Assembly: GCF_900167135.1 (NCBI RefSeq)
Contig: NZ_FUWZ01000001.1
Location: 2,280,336 to 2,344,335 of the forward strand
Length of the DNA: 64,000 nt
Source: Chitinophaga eiseniae
GTDB taxonomy: Bacteria > Bacteroidota > Bacteroidia > Chitinophagales > Chitinophagaceae
Direction of reading: 5' to 3'
Shown here: in pieces, positions 43,764 through 53,066 of the stretch
Position numbering within the stretch: the stretch's first letter is position 1
Layout: every line of letters begins with the position of its first letter
Notes under the pieces: generated by a model
What the model was told of the DNA's origin: nothing
The model's database searches: none
What the model saw: only the letters and a program-made list of their open reading frames with translations
Made by a program: the position numbers and the translations under genes

Positions 43764-44229
43764 ATGCAATCAAAGTTTATCAGGTTGATCACCGTATTCC
43801 TGCTGGTGCAGGTGTCTCTCATAGCGCAATCATCGATCTCAATACCCACATCACTGATATCGTTAACCTGCTCTATATGGAAGACCTGCACGATGTGGTG
43901 CTGGTAGGGCTCAGCTATGCCTGTCAGTACAGCCTTCCAGCCTGTTTGGCGTTAGCGATGTGCAGGATCAGCAATGGGTAGATGCCCGCCTTGCCTTGCG
44001 GCCCTACCGCACCTTCGCCCAGCCACTGGCCGTGCATCATCCCTACGGCAACGGCCTGCCGCTTATCTACATCGCCTGTACGCAGCCACAGCTGCCGGTA
44101 ATGAGAGTATTTGCTGCTAAAGCAAAACAATCTCCCCAATGGAAATATGACGAGATAAAAACAGGACATGACGCCATGGTCACCAAGCCTGCAGCACTGG
44201 CCGATCTGCTGGAAACCATCAGCCGGTAG
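43764..44229 (+). pseudogene. Decayed exported alpha/beta hydrolase in three frames
   Basis: Three segments of one gene lie in three frames. First an export signal (MQSKFIRLITVFLLVQVSLI), then INLNTH-like IIDLNTHITDIVNLLY and the nucleophile region DLHDVVLVGLSYA (GLSYA where GHSYG is normal), then PLIYIACTQPQ, SPQWKYDEIKTGHDAM and LADLLETISR, the C-terminal third with the catalytic His. The middle and oxyanion region are missing. This is a salicylate-esterase/pyrethroid-hydrolase-like protein broken by at least two deletions. Confidence 0.82.
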
Positions 44230-44298
44230 AAGCGGTTTGGCGGGAGACGGTAATGCACTTATATTTGAGGCACTGTTTTTAACCAATACATTGTACGT

Positions 44299-44745
44299 AT
44301 GATGAAGAAATTAATCACTGCCTGGCTGTTGACCGCCGCTCTTTTTACCGGATATGCCACCTATGCCCAGCAGCCGGCAGGCAAAACGATCCGTGAAGGC
44401 AAACATAGCTTCACCCTGCAGTGGATTAGCTGGGACCGCCCCGGTGAAGTGATAATCAAAAAACAAAAAGACGCTACCTATACGGTAAAAGGGGAACAAC
44501 GCGATGAGCAGACCGGCGATTTTGTGACCATCGATGGAACGCTTACCGTGGACGCTCCCAGAGAACTGACATTTAACGGTACCATTCGCACCCAATACAG
44601 CAATGTCAATGGCGGCAAGGTGTGCGAAAAAACCGGCACCTACCACTTCCTGGCCAAAGGCGCCAGAAAATACTGGAGGCTGCAGGAGATGGACAACTGC
44701 GAAGGAAATAATGTGGTAGACTACGTTGATATCTACTTCCATTAA
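44299..44745 (+). CDS. Small secreted protein of unknown function
   Basis: 148 residues with a signal peptide (LITAWLLTAALFTGYATYAQ). The mature 125 residues are beta-rich (HSFTLQWISWDRPGEVIIKK, ITYHFLAKG-like TYHFLAKGARKYWRLQEM) and have two Cys. No recognised domain; a lipocalin-like or single beta-sandwich fold is possible. An unusual hairpin follows its stop. Confidence 0.75.
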   Translation: MMKKLITAWLLTAALFTGYATYAQQPAGKTIREGKHSFTLQWISWDRPGEVIIKKQKDATYTVKGEQRDEQTGDFVTIDGTLTVDAPRELTFNGTIRTQYSNVNGGKVCEKTGTYHFLAKGARKYWRLQEMDNCEGNNVVDYVDIYFH

Positions 44746-44754
44746 TTTTTATCA

Positions 44755-44818
44755 AAAAAAATGCGTAACCGATTGGTTTAATAATTTATATTTGTAACCG
44801 ATCGATTACGCATTTTTT
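44755..44818. promoter_or_regulatory. Hairpin with direct repeats and -7 box before the SRPBCC gene
   Basis: A-rich arms (44755-44773 and 44801-44818) can pair over 18-19 bp with one mismatch. Within it, GTAACCGAT occurs twice (44765-44773, 44794-44802), 29 bases apart, flanking TATATTTG (44787-44794), a TAnnTTTG -7 match. The layout could be a terminator for the upstream gene overlapping a regulated promoter for the next. Confidence 0.45.
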
Positions 44819-44839
44819 TATTGTCTTACATAAAAAAGC

Positions 44840-45346
44840 ATGACTATGGCAAACACACCTCAACCGGCGATCGCACAAAGCGGCATGCTGGTCCGGAGAC
44901 CCGCAGCGGAAGTGTTTAATGCATTTATTGACCCGGCTGTCACCACCCGGTTCTGGTTTACCAAAAGCACAGGTAAACTCGAGGTCGGTAAAGAAGTGGT
45001 CTGGTCCTGGGAAATGTATAATGTAAGCAGCGCCGTGGACACTATCGCTATTGATCCCAACAAGCGGATAGAGATCCGCTGGTATGACAGTTACGACGTG
45101 AAAGGCGGCCATCGGAAAGCCCCGGAGAACGCCACCCGTGTGGTATGGACGTTTACCCCGTATGGAGACGGCGCGACTTTCGTGGAGGTGGTGAATGACG
45201 GTTTTACCGGTGATGCCCAGACGGTACAACAGAAGGCGCTGGACTCCACCGGCGGCTTCTGCTGGGTGTTAGCCGGACTGAAAGCTTATCTCGAACATCA
45301 TATTGAGCTCAACCTGGTGGGTGATCGTTTTCCGCAGGGAAAATAA
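44840..45346 (+). CDS. SRPBCC/AHSA1-like protein
   Basis: 168 residues. Starts after MTMANTP with RRPAAEVFNAFIDPAVTTRFWF, WSWEMYNVSSAVDTIAIDPNKRIEIRW and the C-terminal helix GGFCWVLAGLKAYLEHHIEL, all typical of the START/Bet v1-like AHSA1 group. It binds a hydrophobic ligand; biochemical role unknown. The operator-like element before it suggests tight regulation. The GTAACCGAT repeat may be the site of an ArsR- or MarR-like protein that is not encoded here. Confidence 0.9.
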   Translation: MTMANTPQPAIAQSGMLVRRPAAEVFNAFIDPAVTTRFWFTKSTGKLEVGKEVVWSWEMYNVSSAVDTIAIDPNKRIEIRWYDSYDVKGGHRKAPENATRVVWTFTPYGDGATFVEVVNDGFTGDAQTVQQKALDSTGGFCWVLAGLKAYLEHHIELNLVGDRFPQGK

Positions 45347-45400
45347 GGTGTCTTTTACCTTTCCGGGAAAGGAGTTACGTTGACTTCTCTTGTAATAAAG

Positions 45401-45832
45401 TCACGACATCGTTTTGCCCCATGCGGTCAGCACCAGGTTGCGGGGACCGCCGTGGTCACGGTGTTCGCAGAGGTAGATGCCCTGCCAGGTGCCCAGCGCC
45501 AGCCTGCCGTTATAGATGGGGATCGTCACCGAACAGCCCAGCAGGGAGGACTTCAGATGGGCGGGCATATCGTCCGGACCTTCATCATTGTGCTCATAGT
45601 CAGGGTCGTTTTCCGGAACGGCTTTGTTGAAATACGTTTCAAAATCCACCCGCACTGTCGGGTCTGCATTTTCATTGATCGTGAGGCCGGCGGAGGTGTG
45701 CTGGATAAATACCTGCAACATGCCGGACTGCAACGTTCTTATCTGCGGAAAAGCCTGCACTACTTCGTGCGTGATCAGATGAAACCCCCTGGGACGGGCT
45801 TTTAGCCGCAATGCCTGCTGAAAAATCTCCAT
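45401..45832 (-). CDS. YjbQ-family protein (putative secondary thiamine-phosphate synthase)
   Basis: 143 residues. Typical YjbQ motifs are ALRLKARPRGFHLITHEV at the start, FIQHTSAGLTINENADPTVR in the middle (quoted as QHTSAGLTINENADP) and LALGTWQGIYLCEHRDHGG near the end. YjbQ of E. coli has weak thiamine-phosphate synthase activity; the physiological role is unclear. The start at 45832 was chosen from the family; the open frame continues upstream to 45904. Confidence 0.93.
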   Translation of the reverse strand: MEIFQQALRLKARPRGFHLITHEVVQAFPQIRTLQSGMLQVFIQHTSAGLTINENADPTVRVDFETYFNKAVPENDPDYEHNDEGPDDMPAHLKSSLLGCSVTIPIYNGRLALGTWQGIYLCEHRDHGGPRNLVLTAWGKTMS

Positions 45833-45949
45833 GCTGTTGTTGTTTCTGCAAAAGTAACATTTCCATCCGGCATAAAATTCTACTTGTAAATCACTGTATT
45901 GCACTGTATCTTACCGGGATTGATGAAAAACTAAACCGGAATTTATCTC

Positions 45950-47032
45950 ATGGCAGAAAACGTACAACCGTTACGGGTGCTCGTTGTAGGCTGTGGCAAT
46001 ATGGGCACCTCCCATGCCGTAGCTTATCACACCCTGGACGGCTTTGACATATGTGGTATTGTATCTACCGGCTCCAGCAAGCAGGTATTAAATGATAAAC
46101 TGGGCGGCGGGTACACGCTGTACAGTAACTATGAAGAGGCGTTGGCGGCCACCCGGCCGGATGCCGTCTGCATCTCCACCTATCCCGATACACACGAAAG
46201 TTATGCGATCAAAGCGCTGGAAAGCGGTTGTCACGTGTTCATAGAAAAACCGCTGGCAGACTCCGTAGCCGGTGCTGAAAGGGTGGCTGCAGCTGCTCAA
46301 AAGGCTGGTAAAAAACTGGTGGTAGGCTACATCCTGCGTCATCACCCTTCCTGGGAACGTTTCGTGGAGATCGCCCACCAGCTGGGAAAACCGCTGGTAA
46401 TGCGCATGAACCTCAACCAGCAGAGCTCCGGCAGCAAATGGGGCGTGCACCGCAACCTGCTGCAAAGCCTTAGCCCCATCGTGGATTGCGGCGTGCATTA
46501 CATTGATGTGATGTGCCAGATGACCCGCTCCAAGCCGGTGCAGGTGAGCGCTATCGGCGCGCGGCTGTCCAACGATATCCCGGCAGATAACTACAACTAC
46601 GGTCAGTTACAGATCCGCTTTGAAGACGGCTCCGTAGGCTGGTACGAAGCAGGCTGGGGACCTATGATCAGCGAAACGGCGTTCTTCGTGAAGGACGTGA
46701 TCGGCCCGCAGGGCTGCGTGTCTATCGTAGCAAAAGAGTCCGGCAAAGCGGGTAACTCAGATAACATCGAGGCACATACGAAAACAGAATCCCTGCGACT
46801 GCATCATGCCACACTGAACGATAAAGGAGAATTTGCGAAAGAAGATACCTGGATCAATATGGAAGATGAACCGGACCACCAGGAGCTGTGCAACCGGGAG
46901 CAACGTTACTTCCTGAAGGCTATCCGCGAAAACATCGACCTGACGGACCATGTGCTGGATGCCGTGAACAGCCTGCGCATCGCCTTTGCCTGCGATGAGT
47001 CTGTCCGTACCGGAAAGATCGTTACCTTATAA
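45950..47032 (+). CDS. Gfo/Idh/MocA-family oxidoreductase
   Basis: 360 residues. N-terminal Rossmann motif VVGCGNMGTSHAVAYH, then VCISTYPDTHESYAI, the hallmark EKPLADS and a C-terminal substrate domain with GCHVHYIDV-type residues (CGVHYIDVMCQM). The family oxidises or reduces sugars and inositols with NAD(P). The neighbours do not indicate the substrate. A terminator follows directly. Confidence 0.93.
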   Translation: MAENVQPLRVLVVGCGNMGTSHAVAYHTLDGFDICGIVSTGSSKQVLNDKLGGGYTLYSNYEEALAATRPDAVCISTYPDTHESYAIKALESGCHVFIEKPLADSVAGAERVAAAAQKAGKKLVVGYILRHHPSWERFVEIAHQLGKPLVMRMNLNQQSSGSKWGVHRNLLQSLSPIVDCGVHYIDVMCQMTRSKPVQVSAIGARLSNDIPADNYNYGQLQIRFEDGSVGWYEAGWGPMISETAFFVKDVIGPQGCVSIVAKESGKAGNSDNIEAHTKTESLRLHHATLNDKGEFAKEDTWINMEDEPDHQELCNREQRYFLKAIRENIDLTDHVLDAVNSLRIAFACDESVRTGKIVTL

Positions 47033-47040
47033 ACTGACAG

Positions 47041-47062
47041 AAGCCCGCCACTGTGCGGGCTT
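47041..47062. terminator. Terminator after the Gfo/Idh/MocA gene
   Basis: AAGCCCGC, loop CACTGT, GCGGGCTT, then TTTCTTT; 8-bp perfect stem between convergent genes. Confidence 0.85.
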
Positions 47063-47067
47063 TTTCT

Positions 47068-47790
47068 TTACCACCACCAGCCGCATACACCGGCTACCAA
47101 CGCCGCAAACAACGTATTGCTAAAATTGACCGCATCATTGCCGATGTAGTGTTTCCGCTCCAACGCTGCTCCCAGTACTGAATCCATCAGGTTGCCCAGC
47201 ACCCCGGCTATCACGATATAGGCTATACGCCGGTCGAACCCTGCGGCCAACGCATACACGCCGGCAATCACACCTGCGCCGGCAGCTCCCAGCAGCGTGC
47301 CCTCCAGGCTTACCACGCCATCCAGCCCCCTGGCCTCTTTTCTGAAAGTGAGGATATTGAAAAAGCGGCGGCCGTATACCGTGCCCAGTTCGGATGATAA
47401 CGTATCGGCGGTAGCGGAAGCCAGGCTGCCCGCCAGCATAAGGCCATATAATTCCCTGCGCACAGGATCGGCCAGCATCAGCAATGCCATAAGGGCGGCA
47501 GCGCCGCCGTTGGCAAATACCTGGCCGGCTTTCCGCTTTTCAGGATGCGCCCCGTCGGCGGTAATGGCGGCTTTAATATTCTTTTTATGGGAAGTGGCCA
47601 GGGTGCCCAGCACGAAGAAAGTGCCCAGCAGGGCGATGCCGGGATAACCCGCGCCGAAAAAGACCAGCAGCCCGGTAAGACCGGCCGCCATGGCCGCGGA
47701 AACGGATAGTTTGCCGGTCCGGATGCAGACCGCCATAAAGCCGGCCAGCAACAACACAAAGAGGCCGTAATGCTGAAATGTTGTATTCAT
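47068..47790 (-). CDS. DUF92 (VTE6-like) integral membrane protein
   Basis: 240 residues, about six helices. Family features are AAMAAGLTGLLVFFGAGYPG, LATSHKKNIK, ASATADTLSSELGTVYGRRFF and GVVSLEGTLLGAAGAGVIAGVYA. DUF92 includes plant VTE6 (phytyl-phosphate kinase) and archaeal relatives in lipid or carotenoid metabolism; whether this one phosphorylates an isoprenoid alcohol is unknown. It lies apart from any isoprenoid genes. Confidence 0.9.
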   Translation of the reverse strand: MNTTFQHYGLFVLLLAGFMAVCIRTGKLSVSAAMAAGLTGLLVFFGAGYPGIALLGTFFVLGTLATSHKKNIKAAITADGAHPEKRKAGQVFANGGAAALMALLMLADPVRRELYGLMLAGSLASATADTLSSELGTVYGRRFFNILTFRKEARGLDGVVSLEGTLLGAAGAGVIAGVYALAAGFDRRIAYIVIAGVLGNLMDSVLGAALERKHYIGNDAVNFSNTLFAALVAGVCGWWW

Positions 47791-47842
47791 AAATCGAGGT
47801 CAGCAAAACTAATTAATTACTTTTGCTGCCTGAAAATTTTAT

Positions 47843-48214
47843 ATGAAAACGTTGTTGAATCTGGAAGAAATTGCCATGTTCCTTATGGCCATCATTCTTT
47901 TTAATGTACGGATATCCTATGCCTGGTGGGTGTTTCCTGCCTGCCTGCTGCTACCGGACATCAGCATGATCGGTTATGCTGCGGGCAACAAAGTGGGCGC
48001 TGTGGTGTACAATTTCTTCCACCATAAAGGAATCGCCCTGCTGGTGTACCTCGCCGGCCACCTGTTGGGATTTGAATGGCTGGCGTTTACGGGAATTATC
48101 CTGTTTGCACACTCCTGTATGGACCGCGTCTTTGGTTACGGCCTGAAATATATGTCCGGCTTTAAAGACACGCATCTGGGAGAAATTGGCCGCACGGCTA
48201 AACGAAAATCATAA
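47843..48214 (+). CDS. DUF4260-like membrane protein
   Basis: 123 residues, four helices. It begins MKTLLNLEEIAMFLMAIILF and has LLPDISMIGYAAGNKVGAVVYN, FFHHKGIALLVYLAGH and HSCMDRVFGYGLKY, which match the DUF4260 pattern. Function unknown. It diverges from the DUF92 gene (52 bases) and ends at a terminator. Confidence 0.86.
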   Translation: MKTLLNLEEIAMFLMAIILFNVRISYAWWVFPACLLLPDISMIGYAAGNKVGAVVYNFFHHKGIALLVYLAGHLLGFEWLAFTGIILFAHSCMDRVFGYGLKYMSGFKDTHLGEIGRTAKRKS

Positions 48215-48219
48215 AAAAA

Positions 48220-48241
48220 GCCGGTGTGAAAACACACCGGC
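48220..48241. terminator. Terminator between DUF4260 and TonB receptor genes
   Basis: GCCGGTGTG, loop AAAA, CACACCGGC with an A run before it; perfect 9-bp stem between convergent genes. Confidence 0.82.
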
Positions 48242-48265
48242 CGTTATTGGAATTGATTGTAAGGT

Positions 48266-50713
48266 TTAAAATTTGAAGGCCACACTGGCAGAGAAGCGAC
48301 GGGGCATCATTCTCTCAACAGTCGTCCATCCGCCATAGTACGCTTTGTCAGTGATGTTATCCATCTTCAGCGCAAGGCGATAGGCGTTCACCTGGTAGAA
48401 AACACCAGCGTTCAATACCGTATACGAAGGCAGCGTGAACACACCGGTAGCTTTTGAGTTGGTGATCATGTTTTCACTGCCGTAGTTGCCACCAAAGCCA
48501 AGACCGAGGCCGTGCAGTTTACCGCTGGTAGCGGTATAGCTGATCCACCAGTTGGCCACATGCTCAGGGCCCGCGCTGACAGGGCGACGGCCCAATATGC
48601 CGGAGTCGGACTTCTCCATTTTACTGTCATTATAACCATATCCGGCCACAATATTTAATCCCGGCAGGGGATTGGCGATCAGGTCCACTTCCACGCCCTT
48701 GCTGCGCTGGGAACCATCCTGTACCGTAATGTTATAGTGGTTGCCGCCTTTTTCCACGTCAATGCTGCGGGTCATATTGGTCACGAGAATATTATAGTAG
48801 CTGGCGCTCATGCTCAGTTTGTCGTTAAGCACATTCAGTTTCACACCGCCTTCAAACTGGTTGGCCTGCTGCGGTTTCAGTACGCCGCTATACTCTGGCA
48901 GCGACTGGGTGACGGGGGCTGCGTTTTTGAAGCCGTTCATATAGTTGGCAAACAGGCTCACTTTATCTTTCACTACCTGGTAGATCAAACCAAATTTCGG
49001 GGAGACGGAGGTCTGGCTGAAATCATCTTTGCCTTTCTCACCTGTCACGTAGTTTTTGGTGGGTTTGGTAACGAAATGGTCTACCCGTACGCTGGCCATA
49101 GCGATCAGCTGATCGGTGATATTTAACACATCAGAAACGTAGGCGCTGTAAGTATAGTTGGTGGTGGCATTTTTGACCTGTCCGCTCGTTACCTGTGCCA
49201 GCCGGGCGTCTACAGCGGCCCTATTGAGCTGCGAGTAGCGCGGGTCTTTCGGATTCACGGTATTAATGAGGTCGAAGCGGATATAGGGTGAGTTGTCGTT
49301 TTCGGTGAATTGGCTCAGGAAGTCCAGTCCGGCCACGAGGCGGTTGCGCAGGCTGCCGATGTTGAAATCGCCGATAAAATTCTGTTGAACGTCGGTGGCA
49401 GTGGTGATGGAGTGCTGATGGGTCAGATAGCGGCTGATCAGCGTATCGTTGGCAGGCATTGGGTTGTCCCTTGTACCGCCCTCATCGAGGAACATCACGT
49501 AGGAGTAGTAGCCCTCGCTGCGGCGGGTGCTCCTGGAAACTGTCGTCTGGGAAGTCCATTTGTCTGACAGTTTGTAGTTGGCCTGACCAAAGAGGTTCAC
49601 GGACGGTGTTTTGATAGTAATATCATTGCTGGTGAAAGACCGGGTGAAGTCGATGCCCAGCTGGTCCGGTGTCCTGGCAATCAGCTGACGGCGGCGGTTC
49701 AGAAATATCATGGTGGGATTGGTGCTTTCTCCGCTGTAGAATTCTGTGTTCACGAGGAACGACAGGCGGTCGTTCACGCGGTAGGAGAGGCTGGGGGCCA
49801 GGAACCAGGAACGTTTGAAGCCTGCGTCCTGGAAGCTGCCTTCTGAGTGATAAGCGGCGTTGGTACGCAGGATAACGGATTTATCCTTGTTCAGCGGGGT
49901 GTTGAGGTCTGCCGTTACGCGGTTGAGGCCATAGGTGCCGCCGGTATAGCTGATTTCGCCGCCGAACGCATCGTAAGGCTTTTTGGTAACGATGTTGATC
50001 AGGCCGCCGAAAGAAACGAGGCTGCTGCCGAACAGGGTGCCGGAAGGGCCTTTGATGGTTTCAACACGTTCAATATCCGCCGGATCGGGGCTGCCGTTGG
50101 AGATGCCGGCGATACCGTTGACCATGGTGGGTTGCACCGCGAAGCCGCGCATGGTGAAATAACCTGCGCCGTCGCCGCCGCGGCCGGTGGAAGACCACAG
50201 GCGGGTCACGCCCGGTGCGTTTTTCAGCGCATCATCGAAGCTGGTGATCACCTGTTCTTTCATCAGTTCTTTGCCTATCACGTTGTATACCTGCGGATTT
50301 TCCAGGTTTTTGATGGGCAGCCGCGCGATATAGTCACTTTCCTTGTTGGCCAGCTTGTTTTGGCCGCCTATCACGGTTACTTCCGACAGTTGTGTTTTAG
50401 ACACCTGCAGGTGCAGCTTCACGGTGGTGGTGTGGTTAGCCGTTACCGTTACCGTCTCAGCCATAGGCTCGTATCCCAGCAGGGATACCTGCAATACATA
50501 TGTTCCGGGCTCCAGGCGGCGAAAAGCGAAGTCGCCTTTCCCGTCTGTAACGGTGCCTCTGCTGTGCTGTTCGATGCGTACGCTCACGAAAGCGGCCGCT
50601 TCTCCTTCACTGGTGACAATATTTCCTTTAATCCCTCCGGTGCCGCTCTGGGCGCTCACTCCGGCTATCAGGCTGAAGAGCATTAACAATAATGCTGATA
50701 ATTTCTTGACCAT
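48266..50713 (-). CDS. TonB-dependent siderophore-type receptor
   Basis: 815 residues. Signal peptide ending GVSAQ, a carboxypeptidase-regulatory-like domain (about 25-105, LEPGTYVLQVSLLGYEP), a plug with MRGFAVQPTMVNGI and ERVETIKGPSGTLFGSS, and a beta barrel ending RRFSASVAFKF with a terminal Phe. The plug pattern belongs to the FhuA/FpvA siderophore receptor class rather than SusC. It should import an iron chelate or similar compound through the outer membrane with TonB. No SusD or biosynthesis gene is adjacent; a Fur-like site was not found upstream. Confidence 0.93.
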   Translation of the reverse strand: MVKKLSALLLMLFSLIAGVSAQSGTGGIKGNIVTSEGEAAAFVSVRIEQHSRGTVTDGKGDFAFRRLEPGTYVLQVSLLGYEPMAETVTVTANHTTTVKLHLQVSKTQLSEVTVIGGQNKLANKESDYIARLPIKNLENPQVYNVIGKELMKEQVITSFDDALKNAPGVTRLWSSTGRGGDGAGYFTMRGFAVQPTMVNGIAGISNGSPDPADIERVETIKGPSGTLFGSSLVSFGGLINIVTKKPYDAFGGEISYTGGTYGLNRVTADLNTPLNKDKSVILRTNAAYHSEGSFQDAGFKRSWFLAPSLSYRVNDRLSFLVNTEFYSGESTNPTMIFLNRRRQLIARTPDQLGIDFTRSFTSNDITIKTPSVNLFGQANYKLSDKWTSQTTVSRSTRRSEGYYSYVMFLDEGGTRDNPMPANDTLISRYLTHQHSITTATDVQQNFIGDFNIGSLRNRLVAGLDFLSQFTENDNSPYIRFDLINTVNPKDPRYSQLNRAAVDARLAQVTSGQVKNATTNYTYSAYVSDVLNITDQLIAMASVRVDHFVTKPTKNYVTGEKGKDDFSQTSVSPKFGLIYQVVKDKVSLFANYMNGFKNAAPVTQSLPEYSGVLKPQQANQFEGGVKLNVLNDKLSMSASYYNILVTNMTRSIDVEKGGNHYNITVQDGSQRSKGVEVDLIANPLPGLNIVAGYGYNDSKMEKSDSGILGRRPVSAGPEHVANWWISYTATSGKLHGLGLGFGGNYGSENMITNSKATGVFTLPSYTVLNAGVFYQVNAYRLALKMDNITDKAYYGGWTTVERMMPRRFSASVAFKF

Positions 50714-50931
50714 GGTTGTGCTATAATGATGATATATGGAGACAAATTGACAATCACGGCCGCAAAATTCTATCAGTAAAAAGAAGTTGCACCATCCAAT
50801 CGGGAAAAATATTTACGCATTCGGGAATTATCCATGACAGTTCAACCCGGTTATCTGACAACTCGAGAAAAAATGGCTGGCCGGGCTGCCGGGACATTGC
50901 ATTTTTGTAACGTCCATAAACAAAACACATC

Positions 50932-52146
50932 ATGAAATTTGAAAAAGTGCATAACAAGGGGCAGGCGAGGCTTTTTAAGAGCCGTTACCTGGAGATGCTG
51001 ACCAAAACGCACCCCGCGGTGATTTTTGGAATGTACCTGCCCGTTATCGGATATATGCTCTATTACAGCCATGCCACCCTGGGATATTCACTGCCCCGCG
51101 TTATACTGACTTACTTTGGGGCCATGTTCGGCTGGACGCTCTTCGAATACGTGGCGCACCGGTTTATCTTTCACTGGGTCAGCGACCAGCCGGCCATCCG
51201 CCGCGTGGTATATACGTTGCACGGCAATCACCACGAATACCCGCGCGACCGGCAGCGGCTGTTTATGCCGCCGGTGCCCAGCGTCATTATCTCTTCGCTC
51301 TTATTCAGTATTTTCTACCTCCTGATAAAAAACAATGCATTTGCTTTTTTTTCGGGGTTTGTGTCCGGTTACCTGTTGTACGGCAGCATGCACTACGCCA
51401 TCCATGCCTGGGCGCCGCCATTCAAATGGCTTAAACCGCTCTGGCGCAACCATCACCTGCATCACTATAAAAACGACGATCTGGGATTCGGGGTCAGTTC
51501 TACGTTATGGGACCGGGTATTCCGGACCATGTTCACGCTTTGTTTGCTGTTAAGTCTGTCTGTAGCCGGTTTCGCCCACCAGCAGGCCGAAGGGGAGTAC
51601 CGCCTGGTAAAAAGGGATAAGTCCATCTCGTTGTACGAAAGATGGATCGCAGCCGGTAATGAAGAAAGTGTGCGGGAGATCAAAGCGGTGTTTACCGTTC
51701 AGTCTGATGTGCCCTCCGTGGCGCGGCTGCTGACAGACCAGCAGCAGGGCGTGGTGTGGAACGCCCGCGCCAAAGCATACCAGGTGCTGCCTTTGGAAGA
51801 AGGCCGGGAATGGATCACCTACCTCAAGTACAATATCCCCTGGCCCTTCGGAGACCAGGACTGTTGCCTGCTGTTCCGCCTGAAAATGCAGGATCAACAT
51901 TCGGGCGAAATCAGCTTCGAAAGCACGCTGAACAATCGTTTTCCTGTTTCCGGCGATGTGACGCGCATTACCGGCACCCGGGGCAAATGGCTGATGGAAG
52001 AAACCGCCGGTAACACCATGCAGATCACCTATACGATCACCACCAACCGCAGCGCCCGGGTACCGCGGTGGGTATCGGACCCGATCATCCGTAACAACAT
52101 GTTTGAAACGATGTCCACCTTCAGAAGCATCCTCGAAAAGCGTTGA
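50932..52146 (+). CDS. Fatty acid hydroxylase fused to START-like lipid-binding domain
   Basis: 404 residues. Residues 1-199 are a membrane-bound fatty acid hydroxylase with the di-iron His motifs EYVAHRFIFH, HGNHHEYPRD and NHHLHHYKNDDLGFG; the usual family end LWDRVFRTM is at about 190-199. Then MFTLCLLLSLSVAGFAHQQ looks like a separate export signal, and residues about 220-404 are START-like (IKAVFTVQSDVPSVARLLTD, YNIPWPFGDQDCCLLFRLK). The junction lies at ATG 51529, so this looks like two genes joined. The first part likely hydroxylates acyl chains of sphingolipid-type membranes; the second would bind a lipid. Confidence 0.85.
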   Translation: MKFEKVHNKGQARLFKSRYLEMLTKTHPAVIFGMYLPVIGYMLYYSHATLGYSLPRVILTYFGAMFGWTLFEYVAHRFIFHWVSDQPAIRRVVYTLHGNHHEYPRDRQRLFMPPVPSVIISSLLFSIFYLLIKNNAFAFFSGFVSGYLLYGSMHYAIHAWAPPFKWLKPLWRNHHLHHYKNDDLGFGVSSTLWDRVFRTMFTLCLLLSLSVAGFAHQQAEGEYRLVKRDKSISLYERWIAAGNEESVREIKAVFTVQSDVPSVARLLTDQQQGVVWNARAKAYQVLPLEEGREWITYLKYNIPWPFGDQDCCLLFRLKMQDQHSGEISFESTLNNRFPVSGDVTRITGTRGKWLMEETAGNTMQITYTITTNRSARVPRWVSDPIIRNNMFETMSTFRSILEKR

Positions 52147-52189
52147 TAAAATTGTGCTGTTTGATTATTTTTGGAGAAACCTCCGGTGA

Positions 52190-53029
52190 ATGATCTACAG
52201 GGAGTTTGCACCGCACCCGCAACTGGCGCCATATGTTGAATGTTACTGGAAGGCCGATGCCGACAGGCCGCCCTTCAGGGACGAGGAATCGTTGATTCCT
52301 GACGGCACCATTGAGCTGATGTTTAATTTTGGTGATAACTACGCCCGTGTGAAAAACGGTTCCCGCCAGCCGGTAAAGGGATCTCATATAATCGGTATCC
52401 GTCAGCATGCATTGCGGATTTCCCAGACCGCCCACCAGCATGTGTTCTCCGTGCGCTTCCGGCTGGGCGGCGCCTACCCGCTGTTCCGCATCCCTGCGCA
52501 TTTACTGGCCAACGACTTCTGGAGCCTGCCGGATGTGCTGGGCAGAGACTATACATTACTCGAAGAACAGCTGTTTGAGGCCACCACAGACGAACAGCGG
52601 GTGCTGCTCACCGACCGGTTTCTCCTGGGACGCCTGGAATTTGATAATACCGCTCATCGTTTTCTGCAACAATATACCGCCTGGATGCTGCAACGGGAAG
52701 ATGTTTCTGTGGCCGACGCCTGCAAGGCTTTCGGCATCTCGTACAAAGCGATGGAACGCCGTTTCAGCCAGGTAGCAGGACTTACCCCTTCTGAACTGCT
52801 GAAGATACGGAGGTTCAACAAAGCCATCCTGGCCATGTACAGCTGTCGTCATGAATCGCTGACCGCCGTGGCGCACAGTTGTGGCTTCTACGACCAATCT
52901 CATTTTATCCGCGAATTCAAACAACTGTCCGGCACTACCCCGCGCCGTTTCCTGGAAGAACAGTATACCATTGTGCAGGTGATACAGCCTGCCCTCGCGG
53001 CCCGGCTGTCTAAATCGTACAATTTATAG
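52190..53029 (+). CDS. AraC-family regulator (DUF6597-type N-terminus)
   Basis: 279 residues. N-terminal domain opening REFAPHPQLAPYVECYWK and IPDGTIELMFNFGD, then C-terminal AraC HTH with SVADACKAFGISYKAMERRFSQ and LTAVAHSCGFYDQSHFIREFKQ. It starts 43 bases after the hydroxylase/START gene on the same strand and 37 bases before a VOC gene, so it may regulate either. Confidence 0.92.
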   Translation: MIYREFAPHPQLAPYVECYWKADADRPPFRDEESLIPDGTIELMFNFGDNYARVKNGSRQPVKGSHIIGIRQHALRISQTAHQHVFSVRFRLGGAYPLFRIPAHLLANDFWSLPDVLGRDYTLLEEQLFEATTDEQRVLLTDRFLLGRLEFDNTAHRFLQQYTAWMLQREDVSVADACKAFGISYKAMERRFSQVAGLTPSELLKIRRFNKAILAMYSCRHESLTAVAHSCGFYDQSHFIREFKQLSGTTPRRFLEEQYTIVQVIQPALAARLSKSYNL

Positions 53030-53066
53030 TCCTTCGCTTTTATCATCTTCGTAAAAAATACAGGTC

